Shown here: in pieces, positions 1 through 5,533 of the stretch
Numbering within the stretch: position 1 is the stretch's first letter
Layout of the letters: each line of letters begins with the position of its first letter
Made by a program: the position numbers and the translations under genes
NCBI GenBank assembly: GCA_003647375.1
Contig: QMMS01000253.1
Coordinates: 1-6,491, forward strand
Source of the DNA: Deltaproteobacteria bacterium
GTDB lineage: Bacteria > Desulfobacterota > Desulfobacteria > Desulfobacterales > B30-G6
Length of the DNA stretch: 6,491 nt
Reading direction: 5' to 3'
Notes under the pieces: model-generated
Told to the model about the DNA's origin: nothing
The model's input: only the letters and a program-made list of their open reading frames with translations
The model's database searches: none

Positions 1-23
1 ATAGGGGTTAAAAAAAATGGATC

Positions 24-72
24 ACCCCAGTGAAATCCCTTTTAGGGTCTGCTTCGCAGAATTTCACGGGGT
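24..72. repeat. Compact foldback that can form a three-way junction
   Basis: The outer arms 24-36 and 61-72 pair over 12 base pairs with one bulged base (A29). The space between them is completely filled by two small hairpins that touch: 37-47 (CCCT-TTT-AGGG) and 48-60 (TCTGC-TTC-GCAGA). No base is left unpaired at the junction. On the minus strand, the direction of the kinase operon, the outer stem is followed after six bases by eight T residues (17-10), so a role as a loose intrinsic terminator is possible. It could equally be a REP-like intergenic repeat or part of a small RNA. The pairing is seen directly; the function is inferred. Confidence 0.65.
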
Positions 73-94
73 AAACAAGGGCGCGAAGGACATT

Positions 95-179
95 TCAGAG
101 ATCGGAGGTCGGTAGCTGAGCGCCATCTGACTACTGGTTTTTGATCTCTGATATCTGATCTCCGATCTCCGATATCTGA
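95..179. repeat. Long imperfect inverted repeat (18-position stem)
   Basis: Bases 95-112 pair with 162-179: 16 Watson-Crick pairs, one G-T wobble (108/166) and one mismatch (100/174). They enclose a 49-base loop (113-161). The right arm lies inside the heptamer array at 142-190, and the left arm shows the same 7-base periodicity in inverted form (units beginning near 98, 105 and 112). The array therefore seems to exist in two opposed orientations that fold on each other. Confidence 0.6.
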
Positions 180-190
180 TCTCCGATTTC
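142..190. repeat. Tandem heptamer array, seven units of YGATHTC
   Basis: Seven uninterrupted 7-base units start at 142, 149, 156, 163, 170, 177 and 184. Each reads T or C, then GAT, then C, A or T, then TC. Only positions 1 and 5 vary, and no unit has an insertion or deletion. The array is noncoding. It resembles the short tandemly repeated heptamers (STRR type) described between genes in cyanobacteria, although the motif differs. Confidence 0.8.
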
Positions 191-254
191 TGGTCGATCA
201 GGAAAACCATCATGCCCTGGCGGACAATATTCTTTCCTATACCTTCTTAACGAT

Positions 255-333
255 CTCCCTACTCCTTACTCCTTACTTCCTACCCCGTACTCCTACTCCT
301 TTTTTCTCCCTACTGCATACTCCCTACTTATTA
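255..333. repeat. Degenerate CTCCYTA heptamer array, left copy
   Basis: On the plus strand, five in-phase 7-base units run from 255 to 289 (CTCCCTA, CTCCTTA twice, CTTCCTA, CCCCGTA). A 6-base unit and a T-rich interruption follow, then four more in-phase units at 306-333. It is the same family and orientation as the longer, cleaner array at 2689-2765 on the other side of the kinase gene. On the minus strand the units read TAAGGAG or TAGGGAG. The array ends against the stop codon of the kinase gene. Confidence 0.75.
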
Positions 334-338
334 CTGTC

Positions 339-2606
339 CTAAGCATAACTTCCCTTTTGTTTCTTGGTCTTTCCACGCTTTTTCTTCCTGTCGCGGTCTT
401 CACCGTAGTAGCTGTAGTAGTACTGGGAATAATAGTAGCTGTCTTTGCCGGTGTTGACACCGTTCAATACCACACCGAGAATATTTGCCTTGGCCGCCTG
501 CAACTGTTCCAGGCCGGTCTTGATGACCTGACGCGGTGTGGTACCCGTGCGCGTTACCAGCATGACACCATCGACAAATTGGGATAGTACCAGGGCATCG
601 GTCACGGCCGTCAAGGGCGGTGTGTCGATGATGATGATTTCGAATTTTTCTTTCAGGCTGGAAATGAATCTTCCCATAGTCTTTGAACCGATGAGTTCGG
701 ACGGATTGGGGGGAATGGGGCCGACGGGCAAGAGGTATAACCCCTTTACCGGGGTCTTGACAATCGTATCGGCCGCCTTGTCCGTTCCCACAAGGATACC
801 TGACAATCCCTTCTTGTGAGCAACTTGAAATACCTTGTGAACTCTTGGTCGCCGCATATCGCCGTCGATCAGTAAAACCGATTGATGCGAGCGTGCCATG
901 ATGACGGCTATATTAGAGGCTGTCAGGGTTTTCCCTTCCAGGGGGCCGGCACTGGTAATCATGATGACGCGCGGTTTCTTGTCGGCGGACGATAACAAGA
1001 TACTGGTTCGCAAACCACGGTAGGCTTCGCTGGCGGTTGACTTCGGGGAGTGGACGGAAATCAACTCCGCTGGAATGTCGTCCAAAGCACCGTTCATGGT
1101 AAATGCCGGCACCGGGCCCAGATATGGGACCTTAAGAAAATCTGTGACATCTTCCGGCAGTTTGATGGTGTTGTCCATGTATTCCAGCAAGAACGCAATG
1201 CCGATACCGAGGAAAAGCCCCACCATCACAGCCAGAAGAATATTCAGCTTTTTACGGGGCTTCACCGGATACACGGGAACCTCGGCTTGATCGATAATTC
1301 GGATATTACCGGTTTTCATTTCTTCGGTCAGGGAGGTCTCCTTGAAGCGCTTGATGAGGAGATCGTACATCTGGCGGGAACTTTCCGCCTGCCGCTTGAG
1401 AACGCCGAACTGAACGGCTTTTTTATTGAGTGCCAGGGATTCTTTTTTCTGCCGAGCCAAAGCCTTTTTCAGGGATTCTTCCTTGGCAACGCTGAGTTGA
1501 TATTCGTTTTTAAGCGAATTGACTACCCGTCGGGATTCCAGGGCTTTGCGTTTTTTCAAGTCTACAAGTTCCGAGTTGATGGCCACCATCTGGGGATGAT
1601 TTTTGCCGTACTTTTTAGAAAGCTCCGACATCCGGTTGTAGAGGGCCACCTCCATGCGTTTGATTTCCTTGACCAGGTCGTTGGCAAGAACCTCGGGTAT
1701 GGAATCGAGCATGTCCGGTGTATCATCGAGTGCCAGAGCTTGCTGGTAGCGGGTTTCGGTCTCTACCCGCTTGGACTCGGCTTCCACGACCTGCTGATTG
1801 AGGGTGGCCAGCTTCTGGGCCGTAATGAGTTCGGCGTCATTGGAAAAATCGGTGATGATCTGGTGCTTCTCCTTGTATCGCAGGAGGTCGTTTTCCACCT
1901 GCTCCACCTTGGCCCGTTCTTCGGATATCCGGTCACTCAGCCACTGAACCGCATCTTTTGTAGCGCTGAGTTTAATTTCCAGGTTCTGATTGATGTAGGC
2001 CCTGACCAGATCGTTTGCCATCCTGGCGGCCATGACCGGATCCTTGGCCTCCAGACGGATATCCACCAGACGGCTGTTCCTGATGGGGCTGACCTCCACA
2101 CGCTGCAGGAAATCAGTGACCAGCTCACTATCCTGCGCCGCTCCGTCACCCGGTGAGGCATCATGGACCGGACCGATTTCCCCTGTGTTAATCAAAGACC
2201 GGAACCATTCAATGCTGCCTGTCAACAAACCGTTGACCCATCCTTTGACCTGGGCCACCACGGAGTCTTCAGGCGGGGGCAGAAACTCGGGACTGTTGGC
2301 CAGGTCGAGTCGCTCGATGACATCACGCGCCACCACCCGGCTCTCGATAATCTTGTACTGGGTCTGGTAATAATCCGTACCAGTGGAGTCCACAGCCATA
2401 ACCTCCTGAATGGAGACCAGGTTGGGGTTCTCTTTTTCAATGACAATGCGGGATGAGGCCTCGTAGATGGGTGTGGCGGTGAATGTGTGCACCGCCACAC
2501 CCAGAACGATCACCATGAAGATGGAAATAATGACCCAGCGCCTTTTTCGCAGTACGCGCAGGTAATCCCTCAGGTCGATGGTTTCTTCTCTGTACTCGTC
2601 TTCCAT
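339..2606 (-). CDS. Wzc-like polysaccharide co-polymerase / BY-kinase (tyrosine autokinase), 755 aa
   Basis: Inner-membrane protein that sets polysaccharide chain length and phosphorylates its own tyrosine tail. Seen in the sequence: a cytoplasmic N-terminus with a Wzz-type start, a first membrane helix near residues 24-42, a long periplasmic part rich in coiled coil (about 215-430), a proline-rich stretch before the second helix (443-450; helix about 454-474), then a cytoplasmic kinase domain. The kinase has the EX2RX2R oligomerisation motif (E527, R530, R533), Walker A GPLEGKT (554-560), Walker A' VLLIDGDMR (577-585) and Walker B IIIIDTPP (657-664). Eight tyrosines crowd residues 724-734, followed by an unusual lysine/arginine-rich tail of 21 residues ending SYA. 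Length and fused layout match proteobacterial Wzc. The ATG has a GGAG site (2618-2621) 11 bases upstream. It lies 188 bases after the Wza-like gene and probably shares its transcript. No cognate phosphatase gene is visible. Confidence 0.95.
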   Translation of the reverse strand: MEDEYREETIDLRDYLRVLRKRRWVIISIFMVIVLGVAVHTFTATPIYEASSRIVIEKENPNLVSIQEVMAVDSTGTDYYQTQYKIIESRVVARDVIERLDLANSPEFLPPPEDSVVAQVKGWVNGLLTGSIEWFRSLINTGEIGPVHDASPGDGAAQDSELVTDFLQRVEVSPIRNSRLVDIRLEAKDPVMAARMANDLVRAYINQNLEIKLSATKDAVQWLSDRISEERAKVEQVENDLLRYKEKHQIITDFSNDAELITAQKLATLNQQVVEAESKRVETETRYQQALALDDTPDMLDSIPEVLANDLVKEIKRMEVALYNRMSELSKKYGKNHPQMVAINSELVDLKKRKALESRRVVNSLKNEYQLSVAKEESLKKALARQKKESLALNKKAVQFGVLKRQAESSRQMYDLLIKRFKETSLTEEMKTGNIRIIDQAEVPVYPVKPRKKLNILLAVMVGLFLGIGIAFLLEYMDNTIKLPEDVTDFLKVPYLGPVPAFTMNGALDDIPAELISVHSPKSTASEAYRGLRTSILLSSADKKPRVIMITSAGPLEGKTLTASNIAVIMARSHQSVLLIDGDMRRPRVHKVFQVAHKKGLSGILVGTDKAADTIVKTPVKGLYLLPVGPIPPNPSELIGSKTMGRFISSLKEKFEIIIIDTPPLTAVTDALVLSQFVDGVMLVTRTGTTPRQVIKTGLEQLQAAKANILGVVLNGVNTGKDSYYYSQYYYSYYGEDRDRKKKRGKTKKQKGSYA

Positions 2607-2636
2607 AAAAAATTTTTCTCCGAAAACTTTTTCGTC

Positions 2637-2654
2637 TCAGTGCTCCCGCACTGA
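2637..2654 (-). other. Small hairpin in the kinase leader with a GGGA loop
   Basis: On the minus strand a perfect 7-base-pair stem (TCAGTGC/GCACTGA) is closed by GGGA, a GNRA-type tetraloop. It sits about 30 bases upstream of the kinase start codon and just upstream of its ribosome binding site, so it would form in the mRNA between the two export genes. It may affect mRNA stability or translation; nothing proves a function. Confidence 0.45.
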
Positions 2655-2688
2655 TTAAACTTCCTCCCGCATACTGATTACTAAGCCA

Positions 2689-2765
2689 CTCCCTACTCCT
2701 TACTCCTTACTCCTTACTCCCTACTCCCTACTCCCTACTTCCTACTCCCTACTTCCTACTCTCTA
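2689..2765. repeat. Tandem CTCCYTA heptamer array, eleven units
   Basis: Eleven uninterrupted 7-base units (77 bases) lie between the Wza-like and Wzc-like genes. Six read CTCCCTA-type with small changes, three CTCCTTA, two CTTCCTA-type and the last CTCTCTA; only positions 3, 4 and 5 vary. On the coding (minus) strand each unit reads TAAGGAG, TAGGGAG or a close variant. The mRNA would thus carry a row of Shine-Dalgarno-like cores, each beside a TAA or TAG that, with a 7-base period, falls in all three frames. Its relative lies at 255-333. Confidence 0.88.
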
Positions 2766-2771
2766 CTTAAA

Positions 2772-2793
2772 CAAAATTCGCCAGCGAATTTTG
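2772..2793 (-). terminator. A/T-rich hairpin directly after the Wza-like gene (weak terminator or processing site)
   Basis: A perfect 9-base-pair inverted repeat (CAAAATTCG / CGAATTTTG) with a 4-base loop begins one base after the stop codon of the upstream gene. On the minus strand it is followed by TTTAAG, so the T tract is short and the stem is A/T-rich. Partial termination or 3'-end protection between the two export genes is more likely than a full stop. The pairing is certain; the role is inferred. Confidence 0.4.
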
Positions 2794-2794
2794 G

Positions 2795-3847
2795 TTAAAA
2801 GAAGGATTCCGGTACGATAATCACATCTCCCGGGCGGATGCGCACATCCTGGCCTTTTTTGCCGGCCTTGGTGATGGCATCCACTTTCACTTCGATGATC
2901 TTTTCCATCCCGTTTTCCACACGCACGATTCGTGTGCGATTGCGTGCGGCAATATTGGTAAATCCCCCGGCCATACTGATGGCTTCAACCAGGGTAATAT
3001 TTTTATCGAGATAGAGAAACGATCCCGGTTGCTGTACCTGACCTATGATGTAGAAACGCTCTGCTCTGGAAATGTAGAGCAAATCCCTGTCCTCCAAAAG
3101 GAGGTTGGACATCTGGTCGCCTTGATCCAGGAGTGCCTGCAAATTGATGCGCACAACCAGCTTGTGTTCATTGGCCGTGTTGGGGTTTTCGGTCCGAATG
3201 ATCATCACTTCACTGCCGGCCTGATCGGCCATGATGCCACCGGCCCTTGATATGGCATCCAGAACCCGCTCCTGTGCTTTCAGCGGGTAGGAACCCGGCA
3301 TTTTGACCGGACCGAGAGCCATGAACTGCTTGCTCCGGTAGTCGCTCACCGTCACGGAAACGTGTGCATCGAGCATAAATTGTCCCTCTGCCAGACGGTT
3401 GGATATAATAATTTCAATGTCCGAAGTGGTAAGCCCGCCCACCGCCACACGGTTAATCAGCGGGAAGGAAATATACCCGTCGGCGCTGACACGGACACCC
3501 TGGCGGGAAAGATCCAGCTCTTCATAGACCGTAATATCGAGGACATCATACCCCCCGACAGTGTAATCTTTTGCGGCAGGATTGTTGGCGTCGGGTCTGA
3601 GTGACAGGTATTCGACAATATTATAGGAAGGCGTACTCTTGATAATGTGGTTCAGGCCGAGACCGTTGGATTTGTTTTGTTCCGCCGCTTTGATCTTGGC
3701 AAGCCGATCAAGCTCCACCGGGTCAAGCCCCTCAATCTCCTCTTCTTCCGCCACATTGATCACACGGACCACACTACCGCCCGTGCTGCAGGCCGCCATC
3801 ATGGTGCAAAGTGATAAAAGGCATATCAGTAGAAACACGTTTCTCAT
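2795..3847 (-). CDS. Wza-like polysaccharide export (OPX) outer-membrane lipoprotein, 350 aa
   Basis: Periplasmic and outer-membrane channel subunit for capsule or exopolysaccharide export. The N-terminus is a lipoprotein signal with a MAAC lipobox, lipidated Cys20 and Ser at +2, which suits outer-membrane sorting. A low-complexity acidic linker follows (about 33-60). The Poly_export domain spans about 93-170, starting YTVGGYDVLDI. Two SLBB-type domains follow: about 174-258 (GPVKMPGSY, 179-187) and 264-347 (IIGQVQQPGSF, 267-277, then an AGG near 293-295). The protein ends at DVIIVPESFF, with no room for the C-terminal amphipathic helix that forms the outer-membrane pore of E. coli Wza. It is therefore a short OPX protein and may need a separate porin. 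The ATG has GGAG (3853-3856) five bases upstream. It is the first gene of the Wza-Wzc unit. Confidence 0.93.
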   Translation of the reverse strand: MRNVFLLICLLSLCTMMAACSTGGSVVRVINVAEEEEIEGLDPVELDRLAKIKAAEQNKSNGLGLNHIIKSTPSYNIVEYLSLRPDANNPAAKDYTVGGYDVLDITVYEELDLSRQGVRVSADGYISFPLINRVAVGGLTTSDIEIIISNRLAEGQFMLDAHVSVTVSDYRSKQFMALGPVKMPGSYPLKAQERVLDAISRAGGIMADQAGSEVMIIRTENPNTANEHKLVVRINLQALLDQGDQMSNLLLEDRDLLYISRAERFYIIGQVQQPGSFLYLDKNITLVEAISMAGGFTNIAARNRTRIVRVENGMEKIIEVKVDAITKAGKKGQDVRIRPGDVIIVPESFF

Positions 3848-3898
3848 ATTATCTCCACATCTTAATTAAATGACAATTAAACCCGGATAATTCACAAA

Positions 3899-3987
3899 CC
3901 TGATCGATTCTGGCGCAAGGCATTTCAGCCTGAAGTCGTAGTCATTTACTGCGAAGGCTGAATAACGCAGTGCCAGGGCCGATCAGG
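3899..3987. repeat. 89-base structured inverted repeat in the leader of the export genes
   Basis: The ends are perfect 8-base inverted repeats (CCTGATCG at 3899-3906, CGATCAGG at 3980-3987). Pairing continues inward through 3916/3970 with three wobbles and one mismatch, including CTGGC/GCCAG. A 7x7 internal loop follows, then a perfect 8-base stem (TTCAGCCT 3924-3931 / AGGCTGAA 3955-3962), a 4-base bulge, a 7-base stem with one wobble (3936-3942/3948-3954) and the loop CATTT. Nearly the whole element lies in one hairpin. It may be a MITE- or REP-like repeat, or an RNA structure in the leader of the Wza-like gene. Most wobbles are G-U on the plus-strand RNA. Confidence 0.7.
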
Positions 3988-4004
3988 AAAGCCCGAAGGG
4001 TGAA

Positions 4005-4084
4005 ATTTGACGAGTCAAATAGCCAGTCATTCCTTTATGACGAACCGTACCATTCTGATTAACGTGCAATGTCAAGGCTATTTG
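4005..4084 (-). promoter_or_regulatory. Two mutually exclusive stems in the export-gene leader
   Basis: Bases 4014-4020 (GTCAAAT) can pair with 4005-4011 (ATTTGAC) across two bases. The overlapping segment 4016-4024 (CAAATAGCC) can instead pair perfectly over nine bases with 4076-4084 (GGCTATTTG). The two pairings share 4016-4020 and exclude each other. The 4084 end lies about where transcription would start from the candidate promoter. This could be a simple RNA switch, but short inverted repeats of this size also arise by chance. Confidence 0.25.
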
Positions 4085-4090
4085 CTGACA

Positions 4091-4120
4091 TATAAAGGCG
4101 AAAAAAGAATTCCTCGTCAA
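4091..4120 (-). promoter_or_regulatory. Candidate sigma-70-type promoter for the Wza-Wzc unit
   Basis: On the minus strand TTGACG (4120-4115) is followed after 18 bases by TTTATA (4096-4091), in an A/T-rich stretch just downstream of the terminator of the preceding unit. A second TTGACA (4075-4070) lies further in but has only a poor -10 match. A promoter is expected here because the terminator separates the units; the exact boxes are a guess. Confidence 0.3.
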
Positions 4121-4147
4121 GTTTCATGAAATGTTCGGGCTAACATG

Positions 4148-4177
4148 AAAAAGGGGAGTAACTGACCTCCCCTTTTT
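4148..4177 (-). terminator. Intrinsic terminator after the beta-barrel gene
   Basis: Arms AAAAAGGGGAG (4148-4158) and CTCCCCTTTTT (4167-4177) pair perfectly over 11 bases with an 8-base loop: a GC-rich core flanked by A5 and T5, so it can work in both directions. It begins 31 bases after the stop codon of the beta-barrel gene. It closes the upstream unit (TPR-like, small secreted protein, barrel) and separates it from the Wza-Wzc unit. Confidence 0.88.
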
Positions 4178-4208
4178 AGGCGCAAAAATTATGTCCGGCA
4201 TTATCGGT

Positions 4209-5465
4209 TTAATATGTCAATTCAATATAGAATCCATACCGCGTGACGGTATATTCATCATCTTCGTATTGATTGGTGTCTGATTTCTTGTCTTTATACG
4301 AAAAAGTCAATCCCGCGTCCAGCCAATCGTTTATATCATAGTCAAAACCACCTCGCAGGATATTTGTTATCAGCAATTTGTCGTCATCACCCGAGCTGAC
4401 ATCCAGATAGTCTTCGGCATTTCTCTCATATTCAACATTCAAGGAAAATCTGTTCATCATTTTTTGGGTAATTCCAAGGCCTCCGTAGGTATACATGTAA
4501 GAACTGGAAACATCATCGGCATCACCTGCAGTTACAGACATGTTCCGCCTTCTTCCGCCAAAAACATTGAAGGATGTCCGATCGCTGAAAAAATAATTCA
4601 CGTCTGCTTCAACAATCATCTTGGAGTCATCGTCGTATTTGTTTCCATTTTTATCTTCATTGTTGTCAAATGACACTGTTTGGTAACCAATTTTGGCGTT
4701 CCCGACAATTTTCCCGCCAGGTTGAAACCGAAAACCGAAGAGGGCTTCGGTCATGGTATGATTCTGGGAGTTGTCGTCGTCCCATCCTTCGGTGCCGTCT
4801 TCCTGTTCATTAAAATCCACGGCAACCCCACGAAGTTCGCCCAGGACTTGCAATTTGTTGAACCGATAAAGGGCCAAGCCGCCAACCGTGATTCGTTCCC
4901 TGTCCTGGTATTCATCAAGCGTTTTATTGTATCGCTCAACGAAGTAGTGAGTATAAGCTTCCACCGTGTAGGTATCGGCAAAATCGTAGCCGGCAGTTAT
5001 ATCGAACGTATTGTTCCAGCGCTCTGTTTGAACGCCTTCGTTGTAAGTGCTTTCAGATCCGTAAGGATCGGCAGTATGTTGATATGAATCGTCTGCCATT
5101 ACATAAATACCGGCAGGGGAGCGGTATCCGAAACCGGCGAAAAATCTGTGATCTTCGTAATCCGTATCTGAATAATCGTCGTATCGAGCGATGTCGACAT
5201 GGTAATTGGCTTTCATGTAGTTACCCGGGTTTGAGCCGGGAAAGGCTAGTTTTATACTGGGGATGATGTGGTGAATATAATCGCTATTTTCATTGTCTGA
5301 ATCAGAAAAAATATTGTCATTGAATTCACCGCCATATTCAAGTCCAATGGTCCCGAAACGAAGGTGGTCCTGCGCACATGCCGAGGTAGTCCACGCAAGC
5401 ATCAGGAAAACTGACAGTAAAATACAGACTTTTACCGGGTGACTATTTGCTGCTTGTATGCTCAT
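4209..5465 (-). CDS. Predicted outer-membrane beta-barrel protein of the polysaccharide locus, 418 aa
   Basis: Exported protein with a signal peptide (residues 1-31, cleavage likely after ACA, mature end at Gln32) and about 385 mature residues of alternating polar/hydrophobic strands rich in aromatic residues. It ends RYGFYIELTY, a C-terminal strand with a terminal aromatic, as outer-membrane barrels do. Strands are separated by acidic, Asn/Asp-rich loops (about 54-62, 220-234, 267-280, 358-363, 398-404). The pattern fits the putative beta-barrel porin families (BBP2 or EpsL-like) often found in exopolysaccharide operons; the family name is inferred from overall character. A start 17 codons further upstream is possible, but the internal ATG has GGAGG four bases before it and directly opens the signal peptide. 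It follows the small secreted protein by 68 bases and a strong terminator comes after it. It may be the outer-membrane pore for the short OPX protein. Confidence 0.82.
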   Translation of the reverse strand: MSIQAANSHPVKVCILLSVFLMLAWTTSACAQDHLRFGTIGLEYGGEFNDNIFSDSDNENSDYIHHIIPSIKLAFPGSNPGNYMKANYHVDIARYDDYSDTDYEDHRFFAGFGYRSPAGIYVMADDSYQHTADPYGSESTYNEGVQTERWNNTFDITAGYDFADTYTVEAYTHYFVERYNKTLDEYQDRERITVGGLALYRFNKLQVLGELRGVAVDFNEQEDGTEGWDDDNSQNHTMTEALFGFRFQPGGKIVGNAKIGYQTVSFDNNEDKNGNKYDDDSKMIVEADVNYFFSDRTSFNVFGGRRRNMSVTAGDADDVSSSYMYTYGGLGITQKMMNRFSLNVEYERNAEDYLDVSSGDDDKLLITNILRGGFDYDINDWLDAGLTFSYKDKKSDTNQYEDDEYTVTRYGFYIELTY

Positions 5466-5469
5466 TTTC

Positions 5470-5474
5470 CCTCC
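5470..5474 (-). promoter_or_regulatory. Ribosome binding site that sets the start of the beta-barrel gene
   Basis: GGAGG on the minus strand, four bases before the ATG at 5465-5463. The alternative upstream ATG (5516-5514) has no comparable site before it, and it would put 17 charged and polar residues in front of the signal peptide. Confidence 0.75.
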
Positions 5475-5533
5475 ACTCTCATATCGATCAATACTCCGAT
5501 AGTCAGCTATTTTCATTATAAAACGCTGTGGAT

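Larger units (their letters stand above)
1..338. other. Gene-free region downstream of the kinase gene, packed with repeats
   Basis: No convincing coding frame is seen on either strand. From left to right it holds an A8 run (10-17), a compact three-stem foldback (24-72), a long imperfect hairpin (95-179) one of whose arms lies in a 7-unit heptamer array (142-190), a plain stretch (191-254), and a second heptamer family (255-333) that runs up to the kinase stop codon. No conventional intrinsic terminator directly follows the kinase gene. The 24-72 foldback, read on the minus strand, is followed six bases later by T8 and could end the transcript. Confidence 0.7.
3848..4208 (-). other. 361-base leader/intergenic region between the beta-barrel and export genes
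   Basis: No coding frame is convincing on either strand. Read on the minus strand it holds, in order, the terminator of the upstream unit (4177-4148), a candidate promoter (4120-4091), short alternative stems (4084-4005), an 89-base structured inverted repeat (3987-3899), and an A/T-rich stretch with the ribosome binding site of the Wza-like gene. If the candidate promoter is real, the mRNA leader is about 235 bases, long enough to carry regulatory structure. Confidence 0.6.

Noticed and set aside
1050..2156. Long open frame (368 codons) on the plus strand opposite the kinase gene
   Set aside because: It is a mirror of the kinase reading frame: the minus-strand product has complete family motifs, while the plus-strand translation shows no domain, signal or ribosome binding site.
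142..2765. The repeat arrays as a CRISPR array
   Set aside because: Units are 7 bases long with no spacers, so they are simple tandem repeats, and no cas gene is present.
3899..3987. A tRNA or other known structured RNA gene
   Set aside because: The fold is one long interrupted hairpin without cloverleaf features or conserved tRNA bases.
3848..4147. An ops/JUMPstart element for RfaH-type antitermination, expected before some polysaccharide operons
   Set aside because: I looked for a GGCGGTAGC-like motif on the minus strand of the leader and did not find it.
4680..5087. Open frame of 135 codons on the plus strand opposite the barrel gene
   Set aside because: The translation has no recognisable motif and lies fully inside a well-supported gene on the other strand.
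5330..5465. The barrel precursor as a lipoprotein because of the TSAC motif in its signal peptide
   Set aside because: The -3 position is Thr rather than a lipobox Leu or similar residue, and ACA directly before Gln-Asp is a good signal peptidase I site.
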